Source: Rhizobiaceae bacterium (GTDB lineage Bacteria > Pseudomonadota > Alphaproteobacteria > Rhizobiales > Rhizobiaceae). Taken from it: a stretch of 64,000 nucleotides of DNA. Below, piece by piece: positions 49,295 to 57,856 of this stretch (the stretch's first letter is position 1; every line of letters begins with the position of its first letter). The notes below the pieces were generated by a model. The model was given only the letters and a program-made list of their open reading frames with translations, had not been told where the DNA came from and searched no databases. The stretch is taken from contig JAEPMD010000006.1 in the NCBI GenBank assembly GCA_017644105.1, forward strand, positions 1 to 64,000. The letters run 5' to 3'. The translations under genes and the position numbers were made by a program.

Positions 49295-49711
49295 ATGGAT
49301 CCATTAAGCTTATCATCCAGAATTGCCGCAAGTGGTTTGCATGCGCAAGAAACACGTTTGCGCATTGTCTCAGAAAACTTGGCGAATGCACAATCGACCG
49401 GGGATACACCTGGTGCCGATCCCTATCGTCGTAAAACGGTATCGTTCGCGTCTTATCTTGATAATGCCACTGGCGCATCACGCGTGAAGGTGCAGCGTTT
49501 AGGGTTTGATAATTCTGATTTTGTGGTGAATTTTGACCCGAGCCATCCGGCAGCTGACGAAAAAGGCATGGTTAAAATGCCAAACGTTAATCCATTGATT
49601 GAATTGGCAGATATGCGTGAGACAAATCGTTCTTACGAAGCAAATTTACAAACAATCAAACAAACGAGAGAGCTTGTTACTCTCACACTCGGGCTTTTGA
49701 GGAACAATTAA
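49295..49711 (+). CDS. flgC: Flagellar basal-body rod protein FlgC
   Basis: 138 residues: N-terminal [20 protein letters not shown] and C-terminal [20 protein letters not shown] are characteristic of FlgC. Proximal rod subunit. fliE begins 2 bp after. Confidence 0.93.
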   Translation: MDPLSLSSRIAASGLHAQETRLRIVSENLANAQSTGDTPGADPYRRKTVSFASYLDNATGASRVKVQRLGFDNSDFVVNFDPSHPAADEKGMVKMPNVNPLIELADMRETNRSYEANLQTIKQTRELVTLTLGLLRNN

Positions 49712-49712
49712 T

Positions 49713-50057
49713 ATGAATATTATTTCTCAAACATTATCAGCGATCGACAAGAGTTCGAATACGACTCAACAAACAGATCTTGCGAGCCTAACCAGCGCGA
49801 CGGCAGCAGCCGGATTTCCTGCCGTTGAAGATGTTAAAGGCCCAGGATTTGGCGAAGTTATGGCTGAAATGGCTGGCGGTGTTGTAAGCCGGTTGAACCA
49901 GGCTGAATACATTTCGATGAAGGCGGTTCAGGGAGAAGCCAATACGCGAGAAGTTGTCGATGCATTAATGACCGCTGAACAGTCATTAAATACAGCCATT
50001 GCGATAAGAGATAAAATTGTAACTGCATATCTCGAAGTCACGAGAATGCAAATTTAG
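49713..50057 (+). CDS. fliE: Flagellar hook-basal body adaptor FliE
   Basis: 114 residues; the C-terminal region [20 protein letters not shown] and [20 protein letters not shown] is the FliE signature. It links the MS ring to the rod and is exported first. Confidence 0.9.
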   Translation: MNIISQTLSAIDKSSNTTQQTDLASLTSATAAAGFPAVEDVKGPGFGEVMAEMAGGVVSRLNQAEYISMKAVQGEANTREVVDALMTAEQSLNTAIAIRDKIVTAYLEVTRMQI

Positions 50058-50067
50058 GAGTAGTGTT

Positions 50068-50856
50068 ATGAAGGCTTTGTCCATTGCTGCAACAGGTATG
50101 AATGCGCAACAAACAAATTTGGAAGTTATCGCGAATAACATTGCCAATATTAACACGACTGGTTTTAAGCGAGCGCGTGCTGAATTTTCCGATCTTTTGT
50201 ATCAGGTTGAGCGCAGTCAAGGTGTACCAAATAGTGCCAACCAAGCGATTGTTCCCGAAGGAGCGCATATCGGCCTGGGTGTTCAAACCTCAGCAGTTAG
50301 AAATCTACATATACAGGGCAGCCTATCGCAAACATCAAACAAATTGGATTTGGCATTGATTGGCCGTGGTTGGTTCCAGATTGAAACCCCTCAGGGCGAA
50401 ACACTTTATACACGTGCAGGTACGTTTAATACTAATGCTGATGGCCTGATGGTCAATATTGATGGCTATGCGCTTGAAGGAGGAATTACATTCCCAGACA
50501 ACACGTCCGAAGTCATCATCTCCCGTTCGGGGCAAGTTTTCGCACGTGTTGGCACCGATGTGGAGCTTACTCAGGTTGGACAAATTACGCTCGCAAACTT
50601 TATCAACGAGGCGGGATTGGAACCATTAGGTGATAATCTGTTCCGTGAAACAGAAGCTTCTGGTGGACCCACTTTAGGAACCCCCGATGATGCTGGATAT
50701 GCGCATCTTCAACAAGGATATCTTGAAGCTTCCAACGTTGATCCAATTAAAGAGATCACAGATATGATTTCGGCGCAACGCGCTTACGAAATGAATTCAA
50801 AAGTCATTAAAGCAGCTGATGAAATGGCGAGCACAGTGACCCAGTCGCTGAGGTAG
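50068..50856 (+). CDS. flgG: Flagellar distal rod protein FlgG
   Basis: 262 residues. N-terminal [20 protein letters not shown], rod-family core and the C-terminal [20 protein letters not shown] motif. It builds the distal rod. The length (about 260) and the [12 protein letters not shown]-type insertion region separate it from FlgF. Confidence 0.95.
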   Translation: MKALSIAATGMNAQQTNLEVIANNIANINTTGFKRARAEFSDLLYQVERSQGVPNSANQAIVPEGAHIGLGVQTSAVRNLHIQGSLSQTSNKLDLALIGRGWFQIETPQGETLYTRAGTFNTNADGLMVNIDGYALEGGITFPDNTSEVIISRSGQVFARVGTDVELTQVGQITLANFINEAGLEPLGDNLFRETEASGGPTLGTPDDAGYAHLQQGYLEASNVDPIKEITDMISAQRAYEMNSKVIKAADEMASTVTQSLR

Positions 50857-50876
50857 AACAGCCATAGGAGGCAAAC

Positions 50877-51356
50877 ATGAAGTTTGATTTAAACAAATTT
50901 TTTAGCGCGATCGCGCTGGTTATTTTTGGGTTTGCAATCATCGTGATCTCAAACCTTTCCGCACAGGCACAGCCAACAGCAGTCGTACCCCATCAAATCA
51001 TCTATCCTGGTCAACAAATCACGCTTGATATGATCAAGGAAGTGAATGTGATTAATCCAAATTTACGACCTGGTTATGCAAAGGTTGTTGAAGAGGTTGA
51101 AGGTTTTGTCACGAAGAAAACACTGCTTCCCGGCCGCACAATTCCAGTGAGTGCTCTCCGTGAGGCCTATATTATTGAACGTGGCAAAAATATCTCAATG
51201 GTATTTTCAAATAGCTCCATGGTGATTACAGCGCAGGGCGTTGCCCTTCAAAATGGTGGTCTTGGTGAAGTGGTGCGCGCGCGTAATTTGGACTCAGGTG
51301 TGATCATAATGGGCACCGTTATGCAAGACGGTACTTTGCGGGTGATGACACAATGA
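50877..51356 (+). CDS. flgA: P-ring assembly chaperone FlgA
   Basis: 159 residues with a signal peptide (hydrophobic AIALVIFGFAIIVISNLSAQ, cleavage near AQA) and a single SAF-type domain (VVPHQIIYPGQQITLDMIKE, TLLPGRTIPVSALR). It helps FlgI form the P ring in the periplasm. It overlaps flgI by 4 nt (ATGA). Confidence 0.92.
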   Translation: MKFDLNKFFSAIALVIFGFAIIVISNLSAQAQPTAVVPHQIIYPGQQITLDMIKEVNVINPNLRPGYAKVVEEVEGFVTKKTLLPGRTIPVSALREAYIIERGKNISMVFSNSSMVITAQGVALQNGGLGEVVRARNLDSGVIIMGTVMQDGTLRVMTQ

Positions 51357-52471
51357 GATCTATGATGCGTCTATTTCTTTCATTCATTGTCCTTGTGTGT
51401 ATTTCAGCACCTGTGCAGGCAAATGGTCCCACAGCACGACTAAAAGATATTGCTTCGCTTCAATCTGCCAGAGACAATCAGCTTATCGGCTATGGTCTTG
51501 TGGTTGGTTTGCAAGGCAGTGGTGACAGTCTACGAAACTCGCCATATACCGAGCAATCATTAAGAGCCATGCTGCAAAATCTCGGCATTGCAACAGAAGG
51601 TGGCCAAACAAGATCCCAGAATATTGCTGCAGTTTTAGTGACAGCCAGCCTGCCCCCATTTGCAACAATGGGTTCCAGAATTGATGTGACAGTTTCGTCT
51701 TTAGGGGATGCAAGTTCATTGCGCGGCGGAACACTTGTCATGACATCGCTCGCAGGTGCTGACGGGGAAATTTATGCCGTGGCACAAGGCTCAGTGGTTG
51801 TGTCCGGTTTTAATGCCGAAGGAGATGCTGCGACCCTGCAAACAGGAATTACAACAGCGGGTCGATTGCCAGGCGGTGCCATTATTGAGCGCGAAATCCC
51901 CGCGAAATTTAAGTCGACAAACGGGCTTGTCTTTCAGCTTCGTAATCCGGATTTCACCACTGCAGTGGGTGTCGCGGATACAATCAATGAATATGCGTTG
52001 GTACGCTTTGGTCAGGCCATAGCAACCGCAAGAGATTCAGGTGCGATTGATGTGCTGCAACCTGCCAATACGGATCTTGCAAGACTAATGGCAGAGCTGG
52101 AAAGTCTGTCCGTCGAAACTGATATGCCGGCCCGCATTGTCATCAACGAGAAAACAGGAACCATCGTGATTGGGCATCACGTGAAAATTGCCAAGGTTGC
52201 GGTCAGTCACGGTGCGCTTACTGTTCAGGTTACCGAAACTCCAACTGTTATCCAGCCACTTCCGTTTTCAAAAGGTGTCACCGAAATCGAGCCGCTGACG
52301 GATATTACGGCTGGCGTTGAAGAGGGGCAGGTTGCAATCCTGTCGGGTCCAGATCTACGCACATTGGTAGCAGGTCTTAACACAATTGGCGTCAAGCCAG
52401 ATGGTGTCATTGCCATCTTACAAGGAATGAAATCAGCCGGAGCGCTGCAAGCGGAGCTAATACTACAATGA
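51353..52471 (+). CDS. flgI: Flagellar P-ring protein FlgI
   Basis: 372 residues with signal peptide (LFLSFIVLVCISAPVQA) followed by ARLKDIASLQSARDNQLIGY and VVGLQGSGDSLRNSPYTEQS, the start of mature FlgI. GVEEGQVAILSGPDLRTLVA near the C-terminus is typical. It forms the peptidoglycan-embedded bushing. Overlaps flgA and motE by 4 nt each. Confidence 0.95.
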   Translation: MRSMMRLFLSFIVLVCISAPVQANGPTARLKDIASLQSARDNQLIGYGLVVGLQGSGDSLRNSPYTEQSLRAMLQNLGIATEGGQTRSQNIAAVLVTASLPPFATMGSRIDVTVSSLGDASSLRGGTLVMTSLAGADGEIYAVAQGSVVVSGFNAEGDAATLQTGITTAGRLPGGAIIEREIPAKFKSTNGLVFQLRNPDFTTAVGVADTINEYALVRFGQAIATARDSGAIDVLQPANTDLARLMAELESLSVETDMPARIVINEKTGTIVIGHHVKIAKVAVSHGALTVQVTETPTVIQPLPFSKGVTEIEPLTDITAGVEEGQVAILSGPDLRTLVAGLNTIGVKPDGVIAILQGMKSAGALQAELILQ

Positions 52472-53028
52472 ATATCTTGTCTTTCATGACCCGGAATAAT
52501 GTCTCTGCTTTTGTCAAAATATCAGCATTGGCAGTAATAGTTGCGAGCTCTCAGCCAATTATCGGCTCCCATGCACAAACGCCCAAAAACATGTCGACCG
52601 ATGGGACATCAAGTATCGACGTCAATGAAGATATCAGAAAGTTTTGCGGCAATATTGCAGATGCAGCGCGCGATAAACGTTATCTTTTACAGCGCGAAGA
52701 ATTATACAAACTTCAGGCACAAGTTGATGAGCGCATTGAACAGCTCAAAATACATCGCGACGATTATAAAAATTGGCTCGAGAAGAGAAATGACTTCTTG
52801 GCCACGGCTGAAGCCGGACTGGTTGAAATATTTAAGAAGATGAAGCCAGATGCGGCTGCTAGCCAATTGGAAATTATTGAAAAAAACATCGCAGCAGCGA
52901 TCATCATGAAGCTTAGCCCGCGCCTTTCCAGCCAGATTTTTAACGAGATGGATGCGAAAGTTGCAGCAAAGCTTGCCACGATCATTGCCAGCACAACAGA
53001 CCGCGCATTGGAAGAGACACAATCATGA
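52468..53028 (+). CDS. motE: Periplasmic motility protein MotE
   Basis: 186 residues with a signal peptide (ISALAVIVASSQPIIGSHAQ) and a long coiled coil (about 70-115). A C-terminal MgtE-N-like segment ends the chain (KLSPRLSSQIFNEMDAKVAA). In S. meliloti MotE is a chaperone for the periplasmic motor protein MotC and is encoded between flgI and flgH, as here. Four-base overlaps with both neighbours show coupled translation. Confidence 0.85.
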   Translation: MNILSFMTRNNVSAFVKISALAVIVASSQPIIGSHAQTPKNMSTDGTSSIDVNEDIRKFCGNIADAARDKRYLLQREELYKLQAQVDERIEQLKIHRDDYKNWLEKRNDFLATAEAGLVEIFKKMKPDAAASQLEIIEKNIAAAIIMKLSPRLSSQIFNEMDAKVAAKLATIIASTTDRALEETQS

Positions 53029-53738
53029 AACTGGGGTTAAGTATGATTGGTGTCGCATTGCTCCTAAGCGCTTGTGGTGGACAGAAGTTTCGCGAATTGG
53101 GCAAAGAACCAGAATTGTCTCCCGTTGGCACAGGCATGAAATATAGCAATGCGTCTCAGGTCATGACCTATCCGTCGCAACCGAAAAAGCGCGTCAGCCA
53201 ATTTTCTTTATGGAGTGATCATAAGAGCGCGTTATTTCAGGATACGCGCGCGATGCAGGTGGGTGACATCTTAACGGTCAATATCTCTATTAACGACAAA
53301 GCTTCATTTGAAAATGAATCGGAGCGCTCAAGAAAAAATTCAAGCGGATTTAACGCAGGTGGTGGTGTCAGCACATTGCTTGGCCGGATATCTGCGGGCA
53401 ATTCAGACCTTACTTATGATTCCAATGCATCAAGCACAGGGGATGGTTCGACCAAGCGGGCCGAACAGCTTAATATCCGTGTTGCAGCGATCGTGACCGG
53501 TATTATGGATAACGGAAATCTGATTATCAGCGGATCTCAAGAAGTGCGTGTGAACTTTGAACTTCGTATCTTAAATGTAGCCGGCATTGTTAGACCGAAA
53601 GATATCGATCCTGATAATATGATCGCTTATGAGAAGATTGCTGAAGCTCGGATTTCCTATGGCGGCAGAGGTCGTTTAACTGAAGTGCAACAACCACCCA
53701 TTGGCCAGCAAGTGGTCGATGTTGTCACGCCGTTTTAA
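53025..53738 (+). CDS. flgH: Flagellar L-ring lipoprotein FlgH
   Basis: 237 residues with a lipobox (IGVALLLSAC, lipidated Cys at about residue 16). Mature-part motifs are SLWSDHKSALFQDTRAMQVG, GDILTVNISINDKASF and the conserved ending ISYGGRGRLTEVQQPPIGQQ. It forms the outer-membrane L ring. Overlaps motE by 4 nt; fliL follows after 12 bp. Confidence 0.95.
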   Translation: MKLGLSMIGVALLLSACGGQKFRELGKEPELSPVGTGMKYSNASQVMTYPSQPKKRVSQFSLWSDHKSALFQDTRAMQVGDILTVNISINDKASFENESERSRKNSSGFNAGGGVSTLLGRISAGNSDLTYDSNASSTGDGSTKRAEQLNIRVAAIVTGIMDNGNLIISGSQEVRVNFELRILNVAGIVRPKDIDPDNMIAYEKIAEARISYGGRGRLTEVQQPPIGQQVVDVVTPF

Positions 53739-53750
53739 AGGGTCTTAAAC

Positions 53751-54275
53751 ATGCAAGAACTCATGGATGCGGATGAAGGAGATGAAGAAGGCGGCAAAAA
53801 GAAATCAAATTTGGTTGTCACAATCGTTGGTGTGGCGATTGCATCGGTTATTGCAGCAGGCGGCGGCTGGGTAATTGGCGGAATGCTTGCACCCACTGCA
53901 ATCGAATTACAGGACAAAGCAGAAGCTGAAGAGGCTAAAAGCAAGCCTAAGGATGGTGATGAAGAAGAAGTTCCAATCGCTGGTGAAGAAAGCCCAAATC
54001 TCATTCGCTTGCAGCCAATCACCACAAATTTGTCGTTTCCTTCGGAAAGTTGGGTGCGTTTAGAGGTATCTCTTGTGGTTAAAGGTGAACCAGACATCGA
54101 AATGGTCGAACTTGTCCATCAAGATATGGTAGGATATTTGCGAACACTTTCGCTGCAGCAGGTGCAGGGTGCTCGTGGATTTAGATATGTGCGTGAAGAT
54201 TTAAAGGAACGTGCAATTCTCAGATCAAAAGGAAATGTTGAAAATATTTTGATAAGGACATTTGTAATCGAATGA
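53751..54275 (+). CDS. fliL: Flagellar basal-body-associated protein FliL
   Basis: 174 residues: acidic cytoplasmic N-terminus (DADEGDEEGG), one membrane helix (about 22-46, VVTIVGVAIASVIAAGGGWV) and a periplasmic domain with the FliL signature PITTNLSFPSESWVRLEVSL. It supports the stator under load. Overlaps fliP by 4 nt. Confidence 0.9.
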   Translation: MQELMDADEGDEEGGKKKSNLVVTIVGVAIASVIAAGGGWVIGGMLAPTAIELQDKAEAEEAKSKPKDGDEEEVPIAGEESPNLIRLQPITTNLSFPSESWVRLEVSLVVKGEPDIEMVELVHQDMVGYLRTLSLQQVQGARGFRYVREDLKERAILRSKGNVENILIRTFVIE

Positions 54276-55009
54276 TTCGATTTCTACTCGTTATCCTAGC
54301 CATGATGGCTGTGGTAACTCCAGCGAGCGCCCAAGCGGTGGATCCCGGTATTTTCCAAACGCCATTGGATGGATCCGTTGCGAGTTGGATTGTCCGAACA
54401 TTTGGATTGCTAACGGTATTATCCTTAGCGCCCGGCATTTTGATCATGATTACGAGTTTCCCTCGTTTTATCATCGCATTTTCAATTTTAAGAACCGGCC
54501 TTGGACTGCCTTCTGCTCCTGCGAATATGATCCTCATTTCGCTTGCAATGTTCATGACGTTTTATGTAATGGCACCGACATTTGACCGTGCCTGGGATGA
54601 AGGTATCAATCCCTTAATAGAGAACCAGATTAACGAAGAACAGGCGATTGAACGTATCTCCGAACCCTTCCGCGATTTTATGCTCGCCAATACCCGACCA
54701 AAGGATGTTGATCTTTTTATCAACTTAGCCCGCGAGCAAGAACAAAGTTTTCAAACTGATGACAAGATCGATATGCGGGTACTCGTGCCCGCTTTTATGA
54801 TTTCAGAAATCCGGCGAGGATTTGAAATTGGCTTCTTAGTGGTGCTGCCATTTTTGGTGATCGATCTGGTGGTTGCGACAATCACCATGGCTATGGGTAT
54901 GATGATGCTACCGCCAACGGCGATTTCTCTCCCCTTTAAGATATTATTCTTCGTATTGATTGATGGATGGAACCTGCTTGTGGGCAGTTTGGTGCGTTCT
55001 TTTGTCTAA
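54272..55009 (+). CDS. fliP: Flagellar export gate protein FliP
   Basis: 245 residues with signal peptide (LLVILAMMAVVTPASAQA), then LAPGILIMITSFPRFIIAFS, DKIDMRVLVPAFMISEIRRG and the C-terminal membrane hairpins VVATITMAMGMMMLPPTAIS. It forms the pentameric core of the export gate. Last gene before the flagellin array. Confidence 0.95.
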   Translation: MIRFLLVILAMMAVVTPASAQAVDPGIFQTPLDGSVASWIVRTFGLLTVLSLAPGILIMITSFPRFIIAFSILRTGLGLPSAPANMILISLAMFMTFYVMAPTFDRAWDEGINPLIENQINEEQAIERISEPFRDFMLANTRPKDVDLFINLAREQEQSFQTDDKIDMRVLVPAFMISEIRRGFEIGFLVVLPFLVIDLVVATITMAMGMMMLPPTAISLPFKILFFVLIDGWNLLVGSLVRSFV

Positions 55010-55061
55010 AACTCTCGTTTTTGTGCAAATTTGGGACAAAAACAGCTTTTCTCAACAAGGA

Positions 55062-55304
55062 TAGATTCGGCTCCGAAATGCTTGGAGTCATCTTGTTAAC
55101 TGTGTTTTGAGAAGTTCGGCTCAAAACCCGGTAAATACCGCAAAATTAAGGTTTTCGTAAACGTCTCAGGGCAGTTTGATGAGCGCAAGACGGGCTTGGA
55201 TTGCGGGTTAAGTACGCCAAGCGGCATGATGCCTTTCCGACTTTACCGGTTTATAGTCCGGTATGTCCCTCTTTTTTGTAACGAGTATTGTAAGGGACAC
55301 TCTT
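55062..55304 (+). repeat. Duplicated upstream region of flagellin 1 (copy also at 56377-56618)
   Basis: About 243 bp before flagellin 1 match 242 bp before flagellin 2 with few changes, starting TAGATTCGGCTCCGAAA. The duplication unit therefore included the promoter and the whole leader, not only the gene. Confidence 0.8.
55190..55304 (+). promoter_or_regulatory. Structured flagellin leader, variant A (flagellin 1)
   Basis: Stem GCTTGG (55194-55199) with CCAAGC (55217-55222). GGCATGATGCC forms a small hairpin next. Then ACCGG (55245-55249) pairs with CCGGT (55258-55262), and TGTCCCT (55264-55270) pairs with AGGGACA (55293-55299), so the ribosome-binding site AAGGG, eight bases before the ATG at 55305, is inside a stem. 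Shares the last two helices with the leaders of flagellins 2-6. Confidence 0.7.
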
Positions 55305-56288
55305 ATGACAAGTATTATGACTAACAATTCGGCATCAGCAGCGCTGGCCACACTAAGAAGCATCAACTCGAACCTTGAAGAGACACAGTCTCGTATTTCA
55401 TCAGGTTACCGTGTTGAATCAGCTAAAGACAACTCAGCTTACTGGTCAATCGCAACAACAATGCGTTCTGACAATAAAGCACTTTCAACAGTTCAAGACG
55501 CTTTGGGTCTTGGTGCTGCGAAGGTTGATACAGCATACACTGGTATGAATTCAGCCATGGAAGTTGTTTCTGAAATTAAATCTAAATTGGTTGCGGCTCG
55601 TGAGCCAGGTGTTGATAAAACAAAGATCAACACAGAGATGACTGCTTTGAAAGAGCAGCTTCAGAGCATTGCACAATCTGCATCATTCTCTGGTGAGAAC
55701 TGGCTGCAGAATGAAAGAGGTGAAACAGCATCTGATAAACAGATCGTTGGTAGTTTCAACCGTGCAGCCGATGGTACTGTATCACTAACCAAGTTGGACG
55801 TTAATGTTACTGGTACAGGCGGTACAATCTTGATTGATAACGCTAATGCTACAAATGGTCTGCTAACAGCATCATACCTTGGTGCATCGCCTTCAGGTAC
55901 ACTTGGTACAGCGGGTGATAACTGGAAGCTTATTGATGTTGCTGCTGCAACAGGCGTAACGACAGCGGTTGGTACAGAGATCACTCTTGATTCTGCTACA
56001 ACTGATGCAGATATTGAAGAAATGATCAGCGTTGTTGACCACATTTATTCACAAATGACAGATGCTGCTTCTGGTCTTGGTGCGGTGAATAAGCGTATCG
56101 AGATGCAGAACGATTTCGTCGGCAATTTGATGGATTCCATCGACAAGGGTGTCGGCCGACTGGTTGACGCGGATATGAACGAGGAATCGACGCGATTAAA
56201 AGCGCTGCAAACACAGCAACAGCTTGGTATTCAGGCTCTATCTATTGCGAACTCTTCTTCACAAAACGTGATTTCGCTCTTCAGATAA
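55305..56288 (+). CDS. fla: Flagellin 1
   Basis: 327 residues from ATG 55305 (MTSIMTNNSASAALATLRSI), the start common to all seven copies. An upstream in-frame ATG at 55263 is the leader mini-ORF and only looks like an extension. The conserved N-terminal D0/D1 region (about 1-145) and C-terminal D1/D0 region (about 245-327, ending SSSQNVISLFR) flank a short variable outer segment (about 165-235, YLGASPSGTLGTAG). Filament subunit exported by the flagellar apparatus. Followed by a terminator. Confidence 0.93.
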   Translation: MTSIMTNNSASAALATLRSINSNLEETQSRISSGYRVESAKDNSAYWSIATTMRSDNKALSTVQDALGLGAAKVDTAYTGMNSAMEVVSEIKSKLVAAREPGVDKTKINTEMTALKEQLQSIAQSASFSGENWLQNERGETASDKQIVGSFNRAADGTVSLTKLDVNVTGTGGTILIDNANATNGLLTASYLGASPSGTLGTAGDNWKLIDVAAATGVTTAVGTEITLDSATTDADIEEMISVVDHIYSQMTDAASGLGAVNKRIEMQNDFVGNLMDSIDKGVGRLVDADMNEESTRLKALQTQQQLGIQALSIANSSSQNVISLFR

Positions 56289-56329
56289 TAGTTGATAGGC
56301 TCGTCTTCGAGCCCTTCACTAAAATTCTT

Positions 56330-56359
56330 AAGCCGCCTCATTTTTTGAGGCGGCTTTTT
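56330..56359 (+). terminator. Terminator of flagellin 1
   Basis: AAGCCGCCTCA and TGAGGCGGCTT form a perfect stem with a short T-rich loop, followed by a T run. Confidence 0.9.
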
Positions 56360-56507
56360 GCTGCGTTAAGAGCTTTTAGATTCGGCTCCGAAACGCTTGG
56401 AGTCATCTTGTTAACCGTGTTTTGAGAAGTTCGCTTCAACACACGGTGAATACCGTAAAATTAAGGTTTCTGTAAAAGTCTCAGGGCAATGTGTAAGGCG
56501 CAAGACG

Positions 56508-56618
56508 GGCTTGGATTGCGTCTTTTGTGCGCCAAGCGGCATGATGCCTTTCCGACTTTACCGGTTTTTAGTCCGGTATGTCCCTATTTTTGTAATGAGT
56601 ATTGTAAGGGACACTCTT
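56508..56618 (+). promoter_or_regulatory. Structured flagellin leader, variant A (flagellin 2)
   Basis: Same helices as the flagellin 1 leader: GCTTGG/CCAAGC, ACCGG/CCGGT and TGTCCCT/AGGGACA over the ribosome-binding site of the ATG at 56619. The base change in the loop (TTTATAGT to TTTTTAGT) leaves the stems intact. Confidence 0.7.
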
Positions 56619-57596
56619 ATGACAAGTATTATGACTAACAATTCGGCATCAGCAGCGCTGGCCACACTAAGAAGCATTAACTCGAACCTTGAAGAGACAC
56701 AGTCTCGTATTTCATCAGGTTACAAAGTTGAATCAGCTAAAGACAACTCAGCTTACTGGTCAATCGCAACAACAATGCGTTCTGACAATAAAGCGCTTTC
56801 AACAGTTCAAGACGCTTTAGGTCTTGGTGCTGCGAAGGTTGATACAGCATACACTGGTATGAATTCAGCCATGGAGGTTGTTTCTGAAATTAAATCTAAA
56901 TTGGTTGCGGCTCGTGAGCCAGGTGTTGATAAAACAAAGATCAACACTGAGATGACAGCTCTTAAAGAGCAGCTCGCAAGCATTGCAGAATCTGCATCAT
57001 TTTCCGGTGAAAACTGGTTGCAGAACGAAGAAGGCAACACAGCATCTGATAAACAGATCGTTGGTAGTTTCAACCGCGCAGCTGATGGCACAGTTTCATT
57101 GACAAAATTGGATGTGAACGTCACAGGTGCTGGTGGTACAATTCTAATCGATAAAGAACAGGCTGCGAATGGTATTTTGACAGCTGGTTATTTGGGTTCA
57201 AACCCTGATGCAACAGCTGCTGGAACGCTTGCTGCAGACTGGAAATTGATCGACTCATCAACTGGTACAACCGTAACAGCTTCTGTTATCGGTTTAACGG
57301 CAACAACATCTGACGTTGACATTGAAGAAATGATCAGCGTTGTTGATCACATCTATTCAAAAATGACAGATGCTGCATCTGGTCTTGGTGCCGTGAACAA
57401 ACGTATCGAGATGCAGAACGACTTTGTCGGTAACTTGATGGATTCCATCGATAAAGGTGTTGGTCGTCTGGTTGACGCTGATATGAACGAAGAATCGACA
57501 CGTCTTAAAGCGCTGCAAACACAGCAGCAGCTTGGTATTCAGGCTCTATCTATTGCGAACTCTTCTTCACAAAACGTGATTTCGCTCTTTAGATAA
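56619..57596 (+). CDS. fla: Flagellin 2
   Basis: 325 residues from ATG 56619. The N-terminal half is nearly identical to flagellin 1 (TLRSINSNLEETQSRIS), but the variable segment (GYLGSNPDATAAGTLAADWK) differs and resembles flagellins 3 and 5. C-terminal part ends SSSQNVISLFR. The longer reading frame from 56511 is not used: it runs through the leader. Confidence 0.93.
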   Translation: MTSIMTNNSASAALATLRSINSNLEETQSRISSGYKVESAKDNSAYWSIATTMRSDNKALSTVQDALGLGAAKVDTAYTGMNSAMEVVSEIKSKLVAAREPGVDKTKINTEMTALKEQLASIAESASFSGENWLQNEEGNTASDKQIVGSFNRAADGTVSLTKLDVNVTGAGGTILIDKEQAANGILTAGYLGSNPDATAAGTLAADWKLIDSSTGTTVTASVIGLTATTSDVDIEEMISVVDHIYSKMTDAASGLGAVNKRIEMQNDFVGNLMDSIDKGVGRLVDADMNEESTRLKALQTQQQLGIQALSIANSSSQNVISLFR

Positions 57597-57633
57597 TTGA
57601 ATATTTGTGGGTTAAACCACCCAATAATCCAAC

Positions 57634-57665
57634 AAAAACCGCAGCTTCCACAGTTGCGGTTTTTG
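57634..57665 (+). terminator. Terminator of flagellin 2
   Basis: AAAAACCGCA pairs with TGCGGTTTTT around a loop of about ten bases; the T run is part of the stem's 3' side. Confidence 0.8.
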
Positions 57666-57740
57666 TCATTTGTGAACAAAAACAGTATTTTTCCGATCTG
57701 ATTAAAGCTTTGGTAACCATAAAAGTGTGTAATGCGAGCC

Positions 57741-57856
57741 AAGTAATAACAGTCTTATCCTTTATAGGGATCGGATAAGATGCATGAGGCTGTACTGTTA
57801 TTACCGGTGTTTGAGTCCGGTATGTCCCTCAGTAATTGGTCAACAAGGGGCACTTA
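57741..57856 (+). promoter_or_regulatory. Structured flagellin leader, variant B (flagellin 3)
   Basis: Outer stem GTAATAACAG (57743-57752) with CTGTTATTAC (57795-57804). Inner stem CTTATCC (57754-57760) with GGATAAG (57773-57779). Hairpin ACCGG (57803-57807) with CCGGT (57817-57821). TGTCCCT (57823-57829) with AGGGGCA (57846-57852) over the ribosome-binding site. A mini-ORF from ATG 57822 ends in TAA at 57855-57857, overlapping the flagellin ATG at 57857. Confidence 0.75.

Noticed and set aside
55263-55304. 14-residue N-terminal extension of flagellin 1
   Set aside because: Corresponds to the mini-ORF of the leader; all other copies start at the equivalent of 55305, and the extension would disrupt the D0 end.
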